From the NCBI RefSeq assembly GCF_018398875.1, contig NZ_JAGWDK010000009.1:124001-188000 (forward strand): a stretch of 64,000 nt of DNA, given 5' to 3'. The notes under the pieces are model-generated. The model searched no databases, was not told the DNA's origin, and saw only the letters and a list, made by a program, of their open reading frames with translations. The stretch comes from Bradyrhizobium sp. sGM-13 (GTDB lineage Bacteria; Pseudomonadota; Alphaproteobacteria; Rhizobiales; Xanthobacteraceae). How positions within the stretch are numbered: position 1 is the first letter of the stretch; each line of letters starts with the position of its first letter. The position numbers and the translations under genes are program-made. This document shows, piece after piece, positions 10,252 to 20,937 of the stretch.

Positions 10252-12018
10252 CTAACGGATTACGCCAGACCCCTGCGGCTTGATGTCGGCCACGGCGTCG
10301 AAGGAAATTCCGAATACCGGAATAGCTTCGTCAAATCCCTTGATTTGGCGGTCGCCAAGTCGCTCCAGGGGACGCTTGCCCCTAACGCGTTCGGCGACTT
10401 CAGCATCTATCAGGATTTCCCGGTCTGCCGCCGATGCGCATAGACGTGCCGCCAGGTTCACCACGCTGCCGATGGCGGTGTAATCGAACCGGTCGGCGTA
10501 TCCGATCCGTCCAACGGTCGCTGCCCCGCTGGCAAGACCGATCCCGAAGCCAACCTGGTAGCCTCGGGATCGCCAGTCGGCGATGAGCCCTTGCACGCTC
10601 TTCTGCATCTCAACAGCCAGATCGACAGCCCTTAGTGCCGGTTCTTCAACCGGCACGGGAGCGTTCACGAGAACCATAAGGCCGTCTCCCGAGAAACTGA
10701 TGAGTGTCGCTGCAAATTCCGTGATGGCTCTGCCGAGGCACGCATAGTACTCCGACAACACGTTCATGACTTGCTCTGGCGCAAGTGCCGCAGAAAATGC
10801 GGTGAAGCCTCGCAAGTCACAGAATAAGACGACAACTTCCGCGTGGCGGCCGTCCAATACACTGTCGTCGCCCGCTCGATCGACGAGGTCGGCAACCTGC
10901 GGCGCGAGGAATCGCTTCAGCTTCGCTATGCGTTCCTGATGCTGCTGCGCGAGCTCCAGCTCGGCAGCCATCCTGTTGAAGCTGTTTGCCAGACGCTGAA
11001 ACTCGTCTCCGGTCTCGATGGAAATGCGGTGATCGAAAGAGCCGGCCCCGATTTTCTCAGTCCCTTCCTCCAAAATCCTTATCGGTTCGGTCATCCGGTG
11101 CGCCAATGCGTAGGCAAGCAGCGCGGCAAATATCGTACCCGCGGCGAGAAGCGTCGCGGTGCGCCATAAGGCTGCATAGATGGGCGCGTAGGCTTCAGAC
11201 AGCGGCTGTTCGACTATTACTGTCCAATCGGGGCCCGCAACGGGAGCAGCGACGGCGGCAATCTCACGGCCTTCCGCATCTCGGCTCGTCGCAAAGCCTG
11301 CCCCCGCCGGGCCGATTGCGTCGCGTATGTTTCGGAACGGCTTGGAGGTCGCTTCTTCCGCCCCACGGAGGACAAGACTGATGTCGGGATGCGCAATGAG
11401 CCGACCCGGTCGGTCCAGGACGAAGGCAAAGCCACTCTTTCCCACTTTTATCGCTGAAATCACATCCCAGATCAGCTTGAGATTGACTTCCGCGACAACC
11501 GCGCCGACCGATGGGCGGTTGCCAACCACCGCAACCGTCAAATGTGGTTCAGAGCCTCGATGGTAGCTTACATCGCTGAACCAGACTTGTGCCGAGCGGG
11601 CGCCAACTACCGCAGGATCAGCGGATCGGTCCGTGCGGCTTTCAATTCGATTGAGCCCGATCCGTGAGACATAGAGGCGTTCCAGGCCCTTGTGATCGAT
11701 GAGCGCCAGACCGACGATGGCAGGAGCTTGTCGAAGCAAGCGCAACGCCTCGGTCCGCCGACGTTCGTCTGGCTCGTCGCTCCAGGGAACCTGGACAAAC
11801 CAGCCGAGCTGGTTTGTGATGTCGAAGATGAAGTCATGGATTTCGGCGGCTGCCGACGTTGCTTGAACGCCGAGCAACTGATCGAGCCTTTCTCGTTGGT
11901 CGCGATAGCCGAACCAGGCTTCGACAACACCGTTCACGACGAGCGGAATCGCGACGGCCATGAACAGCACGAGCAAATACTTCTGAAAAAGGCCACGAAA
12001 ACGTTCTCGGACAATCAT
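10252..12018 (-). CDS. Membrane-bound class III adenylate/guanylate cyclase with Cache and HAMP domains
   Basis: 588 residues from the ATG at 12018 (MIVRERFRGLFQ). Order: membrane segment about 13-33; extracytoplasmic Cache-like sensor (to about 285); second membrane segment (TATLLAAGTIFAALLAYALA); HAMP (RMTEPIRILEEGTEKIGAG); class III cyclase domain in the last 210 residues. Metal-binding aspartates are in VVLFCDLRGFTAF and SFSGDGLMV, and the transition-state Asn/Arg are in VVNLAARLC. The base-specifying lysine expected three residues before GD is serine here, so cAMP versus cGMP cannot be assigned. It probably converts an external signal into a cyclic nucleotide. Confidence 0.9.
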   Translation of the reverse strand: MIVRERFRGLFQKYLLVLFMAVAIPLVVNGVVEAWFGYRDQRERLDQLLGVQATSAAAEIHDFIFDITNQLGWFVQVPWSDEPDERRRTEALRLLRQAPAIVGLALIDHKGLERLYVSRIGLNRIESRTDRSADPAVVGARSAQVWFSDVSYHRGSEPHLTVAVVGNRPSVGAVVAEVNLKLIWDVISAIKVGKSGFAFVLDRPGRLIAHPDISLVLRGAEEATSKPFRNIRDAIGPAGAGFATSRDAEGREIAAVAAPVAGPDWTVIVEQPLSEAYAPIYAALWRTATLLAAGTIFAALLAYALAHRMTEPIRILEEGTEKIGAGSFDHRISIETGDEFQRLANSFNRMAAELELAQQHQERIAKLKRFLAPQVADLVDRAGDDSVLDGRHAEVVVLFCDLRGFTAFSAALAPEQVMNVLSEYYACLGRAITEFAATLISFSGDGLMVLVNAPVPVEEPALRAVDLAVEMQKSVQGLIADWRSRGYQVGFGIGLASGAATVGRIGYADRFDYTAIGSVVNLAARLCASAADREILIDAEVAERVRGKRPLERLGDRQIKGFDEAIPVFGISFDAVADIKPQGSGVIR

Positions 12019-12418
12019 TCGTTGGTACCCAGTACAAGACAAGCTGGACACTGCAATTGCTTCGGCCGTCTACCGCCGCTTCTTATCATAGACTCCAAAG
12101 CAAACAGCCGCTCTCCGCAAGAACTCGTTGCGGAGTTTTCGCGTCCGTTTGCTCTTGATAGGGAAATCAGCTCTCTGCTCGGCATCTCTAATGCACGATA
12201 CCGAAGAAGCTCGGCCGTACCGTTCAATGCCCGCTCAGCACCAGTGTCCTGACCAGCAGCAGCGCTTGAATGCGCAGCAGCATCGCGTGCACGATTCCGG
12301 TGGCATCGACGACCATCGCGATCTTGGCACAATGCGGGAACTTGGCAAGTGCTGAACACGTCCGCGACGTGCGGGCGCTGACCCGGCTCCGCGCCTGTCG
12401 CGCGCCCGGCGCGATCGG
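12019..12418. other. 400-base gap without a supported gene
   Basis: Lies between two leftward genes. A 114-residue frame crosses it on the minus strand (12015-12359) but its composition is not coding-like and it resembles no family I know. Probably the promoter region of the cyclase gene plus the 3' end of the MFS transcript. Confidence 0.5.
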
Positions 12419-13612
12419 CTATGTCACCGCCGCATCCGCCGGCCCGGTCTGGCGCAGCAGTTTGGCACAGACAAAGCCTAGCGCGATCATCACGGCCGCC
12501 GCGGTGAGCAAGGTCGGGACCTTGCCGGCATGCTGAATGCCGAAGCCATAGGCGATCGGGCCAACGGTCTGCCCCATGAAGAAAAAGAACGCGTGCAACG
12601 ACAGCGCAGTCGCGCGCGCTTCCGCCGACAATTCGCTGGCAAATACCTGCAGACTACCGTGGATCATGTAGAAACCCCAGCCCATGAAGATCAGGCTGAG
12701 CAAATGCAGCTTCCATTCCGGACCCATCGCGACCGCGATGAGTTGGACACCGACCAGCGCGCCTCCTCCGATCATCATCCCGTTGACACCGATCTTCGGC
12801 AGAAGCCGCGACACTGTCATGGTGTAGAAGAGGCCGCCGACCGCAAAGCCCGCGATGACGACACCCGCGATCGACAGCGAGGTTTGTCCGAGCTCAAACA
12901 GAAAGGCGGCAATGAACGGAAACAGACCGAGCACGCAGCAGCCTTCGATAAAGACGGCCGCGTAGCAGATGCGCGCGTTCGGGTTGGTGAAAATCGTGCG
13001 ATAGCCCTGTTTGAGGGCTGACAGGCTGGTCCGGGGCGGACGTGTCAGCGCCGCGCCGCGGAATCGGATCGCAACCACGATCGAGGCCAGCATGACGATG
13101 CCACCGAGCACAGCCAGCACGCCGCGCCAGCCGAGGAAATCGCCGATCAGGCCGGACACCGTAGCGCCCAGAAGATTGCCGGTCATGGCGCCAGCCAGCG
13201 TACGCCCGATCGCGACCTGACGCTTCTCGGCACCAACGAGATCGCTGGTCAGTCCCAGCGCGATCGGAAACACGCCGCCCGAACCGATGCCGGCCAGAAT
13301 TCGACTCGCAAACAATAGCGGGAACGAGGTCGCCATCGCGCCGAGAATGTTGGCGAAGCCGAGCAATGCCAGGCAGACGATCATCAGCCTCGCCTTGCCG
13401 AAAATGTCGGCAAAGGCGCCAAGCACCGGCTGGATGATGGCAAAGGTGAAGGCGAAGGCGGCGGCGAAACTCGCGGCTGTGGCGATGCTGACCGCAAAAT
13501 CCTCGGCCACATGCGGCAACACCGGATCGAGCGCGCGGGCAGACAGGGCTGCCGAAAAGGTTGCGAGCGCAATGATGTTGAGCGCCGGCGGCATGCCGCT
13601 GGCGGCGGTCAC
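12419..13612 (-). CDS. Major facilitator superfamily transporter
   Basis: 397 residues with about twelve hydrophobic segments. MFS signatures: [20 protein letters not shown] (the loop 2-3 motif, weakly conserved) and [46 protein letters not shown] around residues 88-135, as in drug/sugar efflux members. The start is GTG at 13612 and overlaps the TGA of the kdsA reading frame, so it is translationally coupled to that upstream gene. The substrate cannot be inferred. Confidence 0.88.
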   Translation of the reverse strand: MTAASGMPPALNIIALATFSAALSARALDPVLPHVAEDFAVSIATAASFAAAFAFTFAIIQPVLGAFADIFGKARLMIVCLALLGFANILGAMATSFPLLFASRILAGIGSGGVFPIALGLTSDLVGAEKRQVAIGRTLAGAMTGNLLGATVSGLIGDFLGWRGVLAVLGGIVMLASIVVAIRFRGAALTRPPRTSLSALKQGYRTIFTNPNARICYAAVFIEGCCVLGLFPFIAAFLFELGQTSLSIAGVVIAGFAVGGLFYTMTVSRLLPKIGVNGMMIGGGALVGVQLIAVAMGPEWKLHLLSLIFMGWGFYMIHGSLQVFASELSAEARATALSLHAFFFFMGQTVGPIAYGFGIQHAGKVPTLLTAAAVMIALGFVCAKLLRQTGPADAAVT

Positions 13613-14459
13613 GACAGGGCGTTCTTCGCCAGCGCGTCAAAACCCATCAGCGTCTTCACCAAGGCTTCGAACTCGCGTAGCGGAACCATATTGGGTCCAT
13701 CCGACGGCGCGCGGTCCGGATCAGGATGGGTCTCGATGAACACACCGGCGACGCCGACGGCGACCGCAGCGCGCGCCAGCACCGGAACGAATTCGCGCTG
13801 GCCGCCGGACGAGGTGCCCTTCCCGCCCGGTTGCTGCACCGAATGGGTGGCGTCGAAAATGACGGGTGCACCCGTCGTCTGCGCCATGATCGGCAGCGCG
13901 CGCATGTCCGACACCAGCGTGTTGTAGCCGAACGAAGCGCCGCGCTCGGTGACCAGCACGTTCGGATTGCCGCCGCCGGTGATCTTGGTGACGACGTTGG
14001 CCATTTCCCACGGCGCGAGAAACTGCCCCTTCTTGACGTTGACGACCTTCCCGGTCGCGGCCGCCGCAAGCAGCAGATCGGTTTGCCGGCACAGGAAGGC
14101 CGGGATCTGCAGCACATCGACTGCCTGTGCGCCTCGGCGCATTGGGCGGTCTCGTGCACGTCGGTCAGCACGGGCAAGCCGAGCGAGGAGCGTATCTCGG
14201 CGAAGATCGGCAAGGCCTGCGCCAAGCCAATTCCGCGCGCGGCCGAGCCCGACGTTCGATTGGCCTTGTCGAAGGAGGTCTTGTAGACGAGGCCTACGCC
14301 GAGCCGGCCTGCGATCTCCTTCAGCGCAGTCGCCACTTCGAGGGCGTGCGCACGGCTTTCGAGCTGGCATGGTCCGGCAATGATCGAAATCGGCAGATCA
14401 TTGCCGAATTTGACCGGACCGACCGAGACGACCGGAGTTGCTTCGGGTTTCGCGTTCAA
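13609..14459 (-). pseudogene. kdsA: 3-deoxy-8-phosphooctulonate synthase, reading frame broken once
   Basis: The product condenses arabinose-5-phosphate with PEP to make Kdo-8-phosphate for lipopolysaccharide. The start is probably TTG at 14459 with AAGGA just upstream (LNAKPEATPVVSVGPVKFG). The first frame carries [25 protein letters not shown] and [14 protein letters not shown]. Near 14130 the homology moves to another frame, [19 protein letters not shown], then [11 protein letters not shown] and [14 protein letters not shown] to the stop. Together the parts give about 283 residues, the normal length, and every motif is intact, so exactly one base appears to be missing (a GCGGCN reduced to GCGCN). 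This is either a real inactivating frameshift or a sequence error. Confidence 0.88.
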
Positions 14460-14641
14460 GGGATCTTCCTTTACGTCCGGCGCGGACCATGTCGGTCCGC
14501 GACACGCGCGTATTCCGCAAAAGTGGACACCGGTTTTGCGACCAGAGTACGCGCAATTCAAAAAGGCTGAGCATTTTCTTGACAGAAAATGCTCAGGGAT
14601 CAACCCCGTTTAACCCCTGAATATCAGGGTTGCGCCGCCAG

Positions 14642-14968
14642 CTATTTTACCGCGGAGAACGCCGTCGGCACCAGCAACTGGCTGACGATGTTGTCGATGA
14701 TCTGGCCGTCTTCTTCACTCTTGGCGCGGCCGGCGATCCAATCCGGATCGCTCTGAAACGCGGTCCATTTCTTCTCGCGCTCGGCAAGCGAGTCCCAGGC
14801 GATGAAGTAGGTCAGTTCCTGATTGGAGGTGCCGATCAGCGTGGTGTAGAAGCCGGCCTGCTTGATGCCGTGCTTGTCCCACAGTTTCAGCGTCAGCGTA
14901 TCAAAGCGCTTCATCAGCGCCGGCAGGCGGCCCGGCAGACAGCGGTAGACGCGCATTTCCATGATCAT
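14642..14968 (-). CDS. NIPSNAP family protein
   Basis: 108 residues. MIMEMRVYRCLPGRLPALMKRF at the N-terminus and WDKHGIKQAGFYTTLIGTSNQELTYFIAWDSLAEREKKWTAF in the middle are the ferredoxin-like NIPSNAP pattern (Y...PG....F and a W.S..ER...W motif). The biochemical function of bacterial members is unknown. It stands alone: kdsA starts about 180 bases downstream on the same strand. Confidence 0.88.
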   Translation of the reverse strand: MIMEMRVYRCLPGRLPALMKRFDTLTLKLWDKHGIKQAGFYTTLIGTSNQELTYFIAWDSLAEREKKWTAFQSDPDWIAGRAKSEEDGQIIDNIVSQLLVPTAFSAVK

Positions 14969-15108
14969 CGATGGTCCTCCCCGGATTATGACGGAGGCGC
15001 GTTATAGCGGCTGGCCCGGACGCTGTCTTGGGCCCGATTTGGCGTATCATACGGCGCCATGTGCATGGCTGGTGGCCAATCAGGATGCCCCCGGCCCCTG
15101 CCGATCCC

Positions 15109-15125
15109 GCAATGCTGCCGCAATG
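15109..15125 (+). promoter_or_regulatory. Direct-repeat box before the response regulator gene
   Basis: Two GCAATG half-sites whose starts are 11 bases apart (15109 and 15120) inside CGCAATGCTGCCGCAATG, 44 bases upstream of the response regulator start. The same arrangement with the same spacing recurs at 17242-17258 before the methyltransferase gene. OmpR-type regulators bind tandem half-sites one helical turn apart, so this is a likely autoregulatory site. Confidence 0.55.
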
Positions 15126-15168
15126 TTGCTGGCCCTAGTAGGGCTGGTCCGGGAAACGCGGGTGCAGG

Positions 15169-15843
15169 ATGAGGGTTTTGCTGGTCGAAGACGAAGCGGA
15201 AATGGCGGCGGCGCTGTCGTCGGCATTGAAACGTTATGACATGGTGGTCGACCATGCGCCGACGCTAGCCGACGCCGAAGCGGCCATTTCGGCCGATGTA
15301 CATGGCGCGGTGCTGCTCGACCGCCAATTGCCCGACGGAGACGGGCTGGCGCTGATTCCGAAACTCCGCGCCCGGGCTGATGGCGTGCCCATCATTGTGC
15401 TGACTGCACGCGGCGAGCTTGCGGACCGCATCGCCGGCCTGGACAGCGGCGCCGACGACTATCTAGCCAAGCCATTTGCGGTCGAGGAACTTCTCGCGCG
15501 GCTGCGCGCCGTGCTGCGTCGACCGGCCGGCATGCAGCCGGACGTCGTGCGTGCCGGACGCCTCGCCTTCGATTTCAGCCATCGAGAAGCCAGCGTGGAG
15601 GAACATCCGCTCGACCTGCCCCGGCGCGAACTGCTGGTGCTGGAAGCGCTGCTCCGACGTATGGGACGCACCGTGCTGCGCTCGGCGCTCGAGGAGGCCG
15701 TCTACAATTTCGATGACGCGGTCCAGTCGAACGCGCTGGATACCCATGTGTCACGGCTCCGCCGCAAGCTCGCCGATAGCAACGCCGGGGTTGAAATTCA
15801 CGGAATCCGCGGCGTCGGCTATTTGCTGAAGCCGCTGCCGTGA
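15169..15843 (+). CDS. OmpR-family two-component response regulator
   Basis: 224 residues. The receiver domain has the acidic pocket VEDEAE, phospho-acceptor Asp51 in VLLDRQLPDGDGL, the Thr in IVLTARGELADR and the conserved Lys in DYLAKPFAVEELLARLRA. The C-terminal winged helix follows (RRELLVLEALLRRMGRTVLRSALEEAVYNFD, ALDTHVSRLRRKLA). The histidine kinase gene follows with a 4-base GTGA overlap, so the pair is co-translated. A direct-repeat box that may be its own binding site lies just upstream. Confidence 0.95.
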   Translation: MRVLLVEDEAEMAAALSSALKRYDMVVDHAPTLADAEAAISADVHGAVLLDRQLPDGDGLALIPKLRARADGVPIIVLTARGELADRIAGLDSGADDYLAKPFAVEELLARLRAVLRRPAGMQPDVVRAGRLAFDFSHREASVEEHPLDLPRRELLVLEALLRRMGRTVLRSALEEAVYNFDDAVQSNALDTHVSRLRRKLADSNAGVEIHGIRGVGYLLKPLP

Positions 15844-17219
15844 CCGAGACAGCTCGCTCGCACTGCCTGCAGACGCGGCTCGTCTGGCGATTGATATCGC
15901 TACAGGCGGGGCTGCTCGCGATCATCGCAATCCTGGTCATCGGGACGCTATGGGGCGCAGGCTTACTGTTGGACGCACGGGACGAAGACCGCGTCATCGA
16001 GATCGTCCAACAGGCGGTGGCGCAAGATACGTCGGGGGGCCTGCTGCTGCGTTCGCGCCCGGAGCTTGCGCAACTGCGCGAGGAGATTCCCGATCTCTGG
16101 TTCGTAGTTCGGGACAGCCAGGGGCACTCGCTGTCGGAAGGCGCAGTGCCGCCGGATTTTGTCGGTATGGTCGATGCGCTCAGCCATATCAGCCAGGCGC
16201 GGCTCGGCTGGCAGCTGTTAGCTGACGATCTGAGCAAGCCGGCGGCGCGGTTGAAGCGCGTCGATACCGCGGCGGGCACGGTACAAATCCTAACGGCAAC
16301 GCAGGGCAAACCGTCCGGACGCAAGGCGATGCTGATGAGCTCGCTCAGCTTTCTCGGCGTCGTCCTTCCCGGATTGCTCTTAATGGCGGCCGCGACATTC
16401 GTCGCGACGCCAATGGTGGTGCGGCGGGCGCTTGCCGGTCTTGGCACGGTTGCCGATCAGGCACGCCGGATCGACATCCATCAGCGTGGTGCGCGGCTTT
16501 CGGTGGAACACGTCGCCGACGAGATTGCTCCGCTGGTAAGGGCCGTCAACGAAGCGCTGGCGCGGCTGGATGACGGCTATTTGCGGCAGCAGCGCTTCGT
16601 GGCCGATGCCGCGCATGAGCTGCGCACGCCGATCGCGATCCTGAACACGCGCCTCGAATCCTTACCGGCAGGTGCGGAGAAGAACCGGTTGCTCGAGGAC
16701 ACGGCGCGGCTTTCGACGCTGACCGAGCAATTGCTCGACATCCAGCGGCTCGACCAATGTGGAAGCCCGTTTACTCCGGTCGATGTGGTGGCAGTCGCGC
16801 AGGGCGTCGCCGCGAACCTGGCACCGCTCGCTATCGCCGCCGGCTACGAATTGTCGCTTCAAGTCGCGGCCGATCGCATCGAGACGCTTGGCGACCACGG
16901 CGCCATCGAGCGGGCAGTGACCAATCTGGTGCAGAACGCGATTCAGCACGGCGGTTGCCGCGGCAGCATCAGCATTCACGTGAGCCGACCAGCGACCATC
17001 GAAGTCACCGACGAGGGTCCCGGCATCCCGGCGGAACAGCGCGCGTTGATCTTCGAGCCATTCTATCGCGTGACGCCGCTCGAGCGCGGCGCCGGCCTCG
17101 GACTGAACATGGTGCGCGAGATCGCGCGTATGCATGGCGGCCACATCTCGGTGTTCGATGGCCCGAATGGCGGCGCATGTTTCCGACTGACGCTGCCACC
17201 TGCTCCGTCAGCGAAATAG
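15840..17219 (+). CDS. Sensor histidine kinase
   Basis: 459 residues, GTG start overlapping the regulator stop. Membrane segments at about 20-42 and 165-187 frame a periplasmic sensor of roughly 120 residues. A HAMP-like segment follows (VVRRALAGLGTVADQARRID). The phosphorylated histidine is in FVADAAHELRTPIAILNTR at about residue 258. The ATPase domain has N box NLVQNAIQHGG, G1 EVTDEGPGIP, F box FEPFYR and G2 GAGLGLNMV. It resembles QseC/TctE-like kinases; the signal is not evident from sequence. Confidence 0.94.
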   Translation: MTETARSHCLQTRLVWRLISLQAGLLAIIAILVIGTLWGAGLLLDARDEDRVIEIVQQAVAQDTSGGLLLRSRPELAQLREEIPDLWFVVRDSQGHSLSEGAVPPDFVGMVDALSHISQARLGWQLLADDLSKPAARLKRVDTAAGTVQILTATQGKPSGRKAMLMSSLSFLGVVLPGLLLMAAATFVATPMVVRRALAGLGTVADQARRIDIHQRGARLSVEHVADEIAPLVRAVNEALARLDDGYLRQQRFVADAAHELRTPIAILNTRLESLPAGAEKNRLLEDTARLSTLTEQLLDIQRLDQCGSPFTPVDVVAVAQGVAANLAPLAIAAGYELSLQVAADRIETLGDHGAIERAVTNLVQNAIQHGGCRGSISIHVSRPATIEVTDEGPGIPAEQRALIFEPFYRVTPLERGAGLGLNMVREIARMHGGHISVFDGPNGGACFRLTLPPAPSAK

Positions 17220-17241
17220 CGGCGTCCACGCTTCGCGCTCC

Positions 17242-17258
17242 GCAATGCTCTCGCAATG
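17242..17258 (+). promoter_or_regulatory. Direct-repeat box before the methyltransferase gene
   Basis: CGCAATGCTCTCGCAATG: two GCAATG half-sites 11 bases apart, matching the box at 15109-15125 in sequence and spacing. It lies 82 bases upstream of the methyltransferase start, which suggests that gene belongs to the regulon of the adjacent two-component system. Confidence 0.5.
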
Positions 17259-17270
17259 CAGGCACGCCAG

Positions 17271-17309
17271 ATTGACCGCGCCTCGTCATCGAATCGAGGC
17301 GCGGTCAAT
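17271..17309. terminator. Perfect 15-bp inverted repeat between the kinase and methyltransferase genes
   Basis: ATTGACCGCGCCTCG (17271-17285) and its exact complement (17295-17309) flank a 9-base loop. There is no T-run, so it is not a standard intrinsic terminator, although it could end the kinase transcript or act on the leader of the methyltransferase mRNA, whose start is 15 bases further on. Confidence 0.5.
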
Positions 17310-17323
17310 TCGTTGGAGTGCCT

Positions 17324-17965
17324 ATGTCACACGACTTCTTTTCGTTCTTTCTGGCCTGGATGTCGGCCCCTGGCCGCGTCGGCGCGATCGCACCATCGAG
17401 CCCCGCCCTTGCCGAGCTGATCACGAGCGAAATAACGGCAGGAAGTGGCCCAATCATCGAGCTCGGTCCCGGGACCGGCGCCTTCACCTATCAGCTATTA
17501 AAGCGTGGCATTCGCCAGGAAGACCTGACGCTCATCGAATACGGCTCGGATTTCATGAAGCTGTTGCAGGTACGTTTCCCGGGGGCGCGCGTGCTTTGGA
17601 TGGACGCCGCAAGGATGGCGGCACAGCCCTTGTATGATGGCGCGCCGGTCGGCGCGGTCATCAGCGGCCTTCCACTACTGAACATGTCGATGCGCAAGGT
17701 GGTCTCGATCCTCAACGGCGCCTTCAGCTACATCCGCCCGGGTGGCGCATTCTACCAGTTCACCTATGGCATGACCTGCCCGGTGTCGCCGCGGGTGCTT
17801 GACCGGTTGGGATTGAAGGCGAAGCTCATCGATCGCGCGATCCTGAACGTGCCGCCGGCGGCGGTTTACCGGCTGACGCGGCGGCCGCAGAGCAAGTTTT
17901 TCGCCGGGAACGTCGCGCTGCCACAGGCAGAGCCGCTCCGGCTGCAGATGGATCAGCCGACGTAA
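17324..17965 (+). CDS. Class I SAM-dependent methyltransferase (phospholipid N-methyltransferase-like)
   Basis: 213 residues from the ATG at 17324, which has GGAG five bases upstream; a GTG two codons earlier is less likely. The SAM site is IIELGPGTGAFTYQLL with IEYGSDFMKLLQVRFPGARVLWMDAARM as motif II. The short size, absence of a targeting signal and lines such as ISGLPLLNMSMRKVVSILNGAFSYIRPGGAFYQFTYG match rhizobial PmtA-like enzymes, which methylate phosphatidylethanolamine. A role in membrane lipid adjustment under the adjacent two-component system is inferred. Confidence 0.8.
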   Translation: MSHDFFSFFLAWMSAPGRVGAIAPSSPALAELITSEITAGSGPIIELGPGTGAFTYQLLKRGIRQEDLTLIEYGSDFMKLLQVRFPGARVLWMDAARMAAQPLYDGAPVGAVISGLPLLNMSMRKVVSILNGAFSYIRPGGAFYQFTYGMTCPVSPRVLDRLGLKAKLIDRAILNVPPAAVYRLTRRPQSKFFAGNVALPQAEPLRLQMDQPT

Positions 17966-17968
17966 ACG

Positions 17969-19606
<1,638 letters not shown>

Positions 19607-19767
19607 CTACCTTTAAGGCCACTGCCCCGATTCTCCAAAACGAATCGCATGCGCGGGCAAACATTTTGCCGGGCTGTGGGTGACGTGAATTTTAAAGCGA
19701 TTTCAGAGCATTAATGGGAGGTTCTGATGCCGGACGGTAGAGGGCCGCCCTGCATAGCCACCCTGCT

Positions 19768-20142
19768 TTATTGCGAACGCGGCGCCTGCGGGCCGGACTG
19801 CTGCTCATCCACCTTCTTAAGCGTATCGAGCACGCCGCCGGAGGTCGGCGGAGCGACCGGTGTTGCGCCACCCGGCTGGGACTGCGTCGTCGGCGCGGGG
19901 CCGAGGATCGATGCGGGCTTGCGATCGACGCCCGCGAGCCAAGCCAGCGTCATGCTGGTCACGAAGAAAAGGCCCGCCAGAACGGCGGTCGTCCGCGTCA
20001 GGAGATTGGCGGTGCCGCGGCTCGACATGAAGCCGGCGCCGCCGCCCATGCCGAGCCCGCCGCCTTCGGATTTCTGCAGCAGCACGGCGCCGATCAGCAC
20101 GGCGACGATCATGAGGTGAACGACGATAATGACGGTCTGCAT
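19768..20142 (-). CDS. secG: Preprotein translocase subunit SecG
   Basis: 124 residues from the ATG at 20142 (MQTVIIVVHLMIVAVLIGAV). Two membrane segments (about 3-22 and 52-72) are separated by the conserved VLLQKSEGGGLGMGGGAGFMSSRGTANLLTR loop that identifies SecG. The C-terminal tail is Pro/Gln-rich, as in alphaproteobacteria. It assists SecYE. It lies about 170 bases upstream of pyrG on the same strand, the usual order with tpiA further up. Confidence 0.95.
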   Translation of the reverse strand: MQTVIIVVHLMIVAVLIGAVLLQKSEGGGLGMGGGAGFMSSRGTANLLTRTTAVLAGLFFVTSMTLAWLAGVDRKPASILGPAPTTQSQPGGATPVAPPTSGGVLDTLKKVDEQQSGPQAPRSQ

Positions 20143-20368
20143 CTCAAAACCTTCCGTCACAAGCGAAGAGCGCCGGGCTTCGGCTGCACCAAGAGCTTGC
20201 GGGTTTTCCTGAAGTTGCGCGGTGTTACACGATCGGACGGGGCATTGTCACCCCCAACGGCCGCCGTGGAGATAATTGCCGCAGGCGCTACAGCAAGCCT
20301 GTCCACATATCCCGCCCGAGCTCGCATTCAGGACTTGAGGTCGCACCAGTTTCTCCTATAATAGACAA

Positions 20369-20935
20369 ATGGATACTTTAATAGACGACCTCAGCAGCCG
20401 GCTCGCCCAGCGACTGCGGCTCGAACGCGACAGCCGCGGCTGGTCACTGGCCGACCTCGCCGAACGCTCCGGCGTATCAAAAGCCACCATCAGCAAGATC
20501 GAGCGCGCCGAAGTCAGCCCGACCGCGGTGGTGCTGGTTCGGCTCGCCAGCGCCTTCGACCTCACCCTTGCCGGCCTGATGCTGCGCGCCGAAGGCCAGG
20601 GCGGGCGTCTTTCGCGCGCCGCCGAGCAACCGGTGTGGCGCGATCCCGAAACCGGCTATTTGCGCCGGCAGGTGTTCAATCGGCCCGATCACCCCATCGA
20701 GGTCGTCAAGGTCGAGATGCCGGCCAAGCAACGCGTGACGCTCCCCGCTTCATCCTACGCCCACATCCGCCAGGTCCTCTGGGTGTTGTCGGGCGCGCTC
20801 GTGCTCATCGATGGCGGTGAACGCCACGAACTTGGGCCCGGCGACTGCCTCGGCTTCGGTCCGCCGGCGGAAGTGACGTTCGCTAACGAGACTACCGCGC
20901 CCTGCACCTATGTCGTGGCGCTAGCCCGGAGCTGA
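20369..20935 (+). CDS. XRE-family transcriptional regulator with C-terminal cupin domain
   Basis: 188 residues. The N-terminal helix-turn-helix (RLRLERDSRGWSLADLAERSGVSKATISKIERAEVSPTAVVLVRLASAF) occupies about residues 14-62. The C-terminal half is a small beta-barrel cupin (SYAHIRQVLWVLSGALVLIDGGERHELGPGDCLGFGPP). Members sense small molecules through the cupin and often control the adjacent gene. The acetyltransferase gene starts 2 bases after its stop, so the two form an operon. Confidence 0.93.
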   Translation: MDTLIDDLSSRLAQRLRLERDSRGWSLADLAERSGVSKATISKIERAEVSPTAVVLVRLASAFDLTLAGLMLRAEGQGGRLSRAAEQPVWRDPETGYLRRQVFNRPDHPIEVVKVEMPAKQRVTLPASSYAHIRQVLWVLSGALVLIDGGERHELGPGDCLGFGPPAEVTFANETTAPCTYVVALARS

Positions 20936-20937
20936 GG

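Noticed and set aside
12015..12359. 114-codon minus-strand frame between the cyclase and MFS genes
   Set aside because: No ribosome site, irregular composition, no family resemblance.
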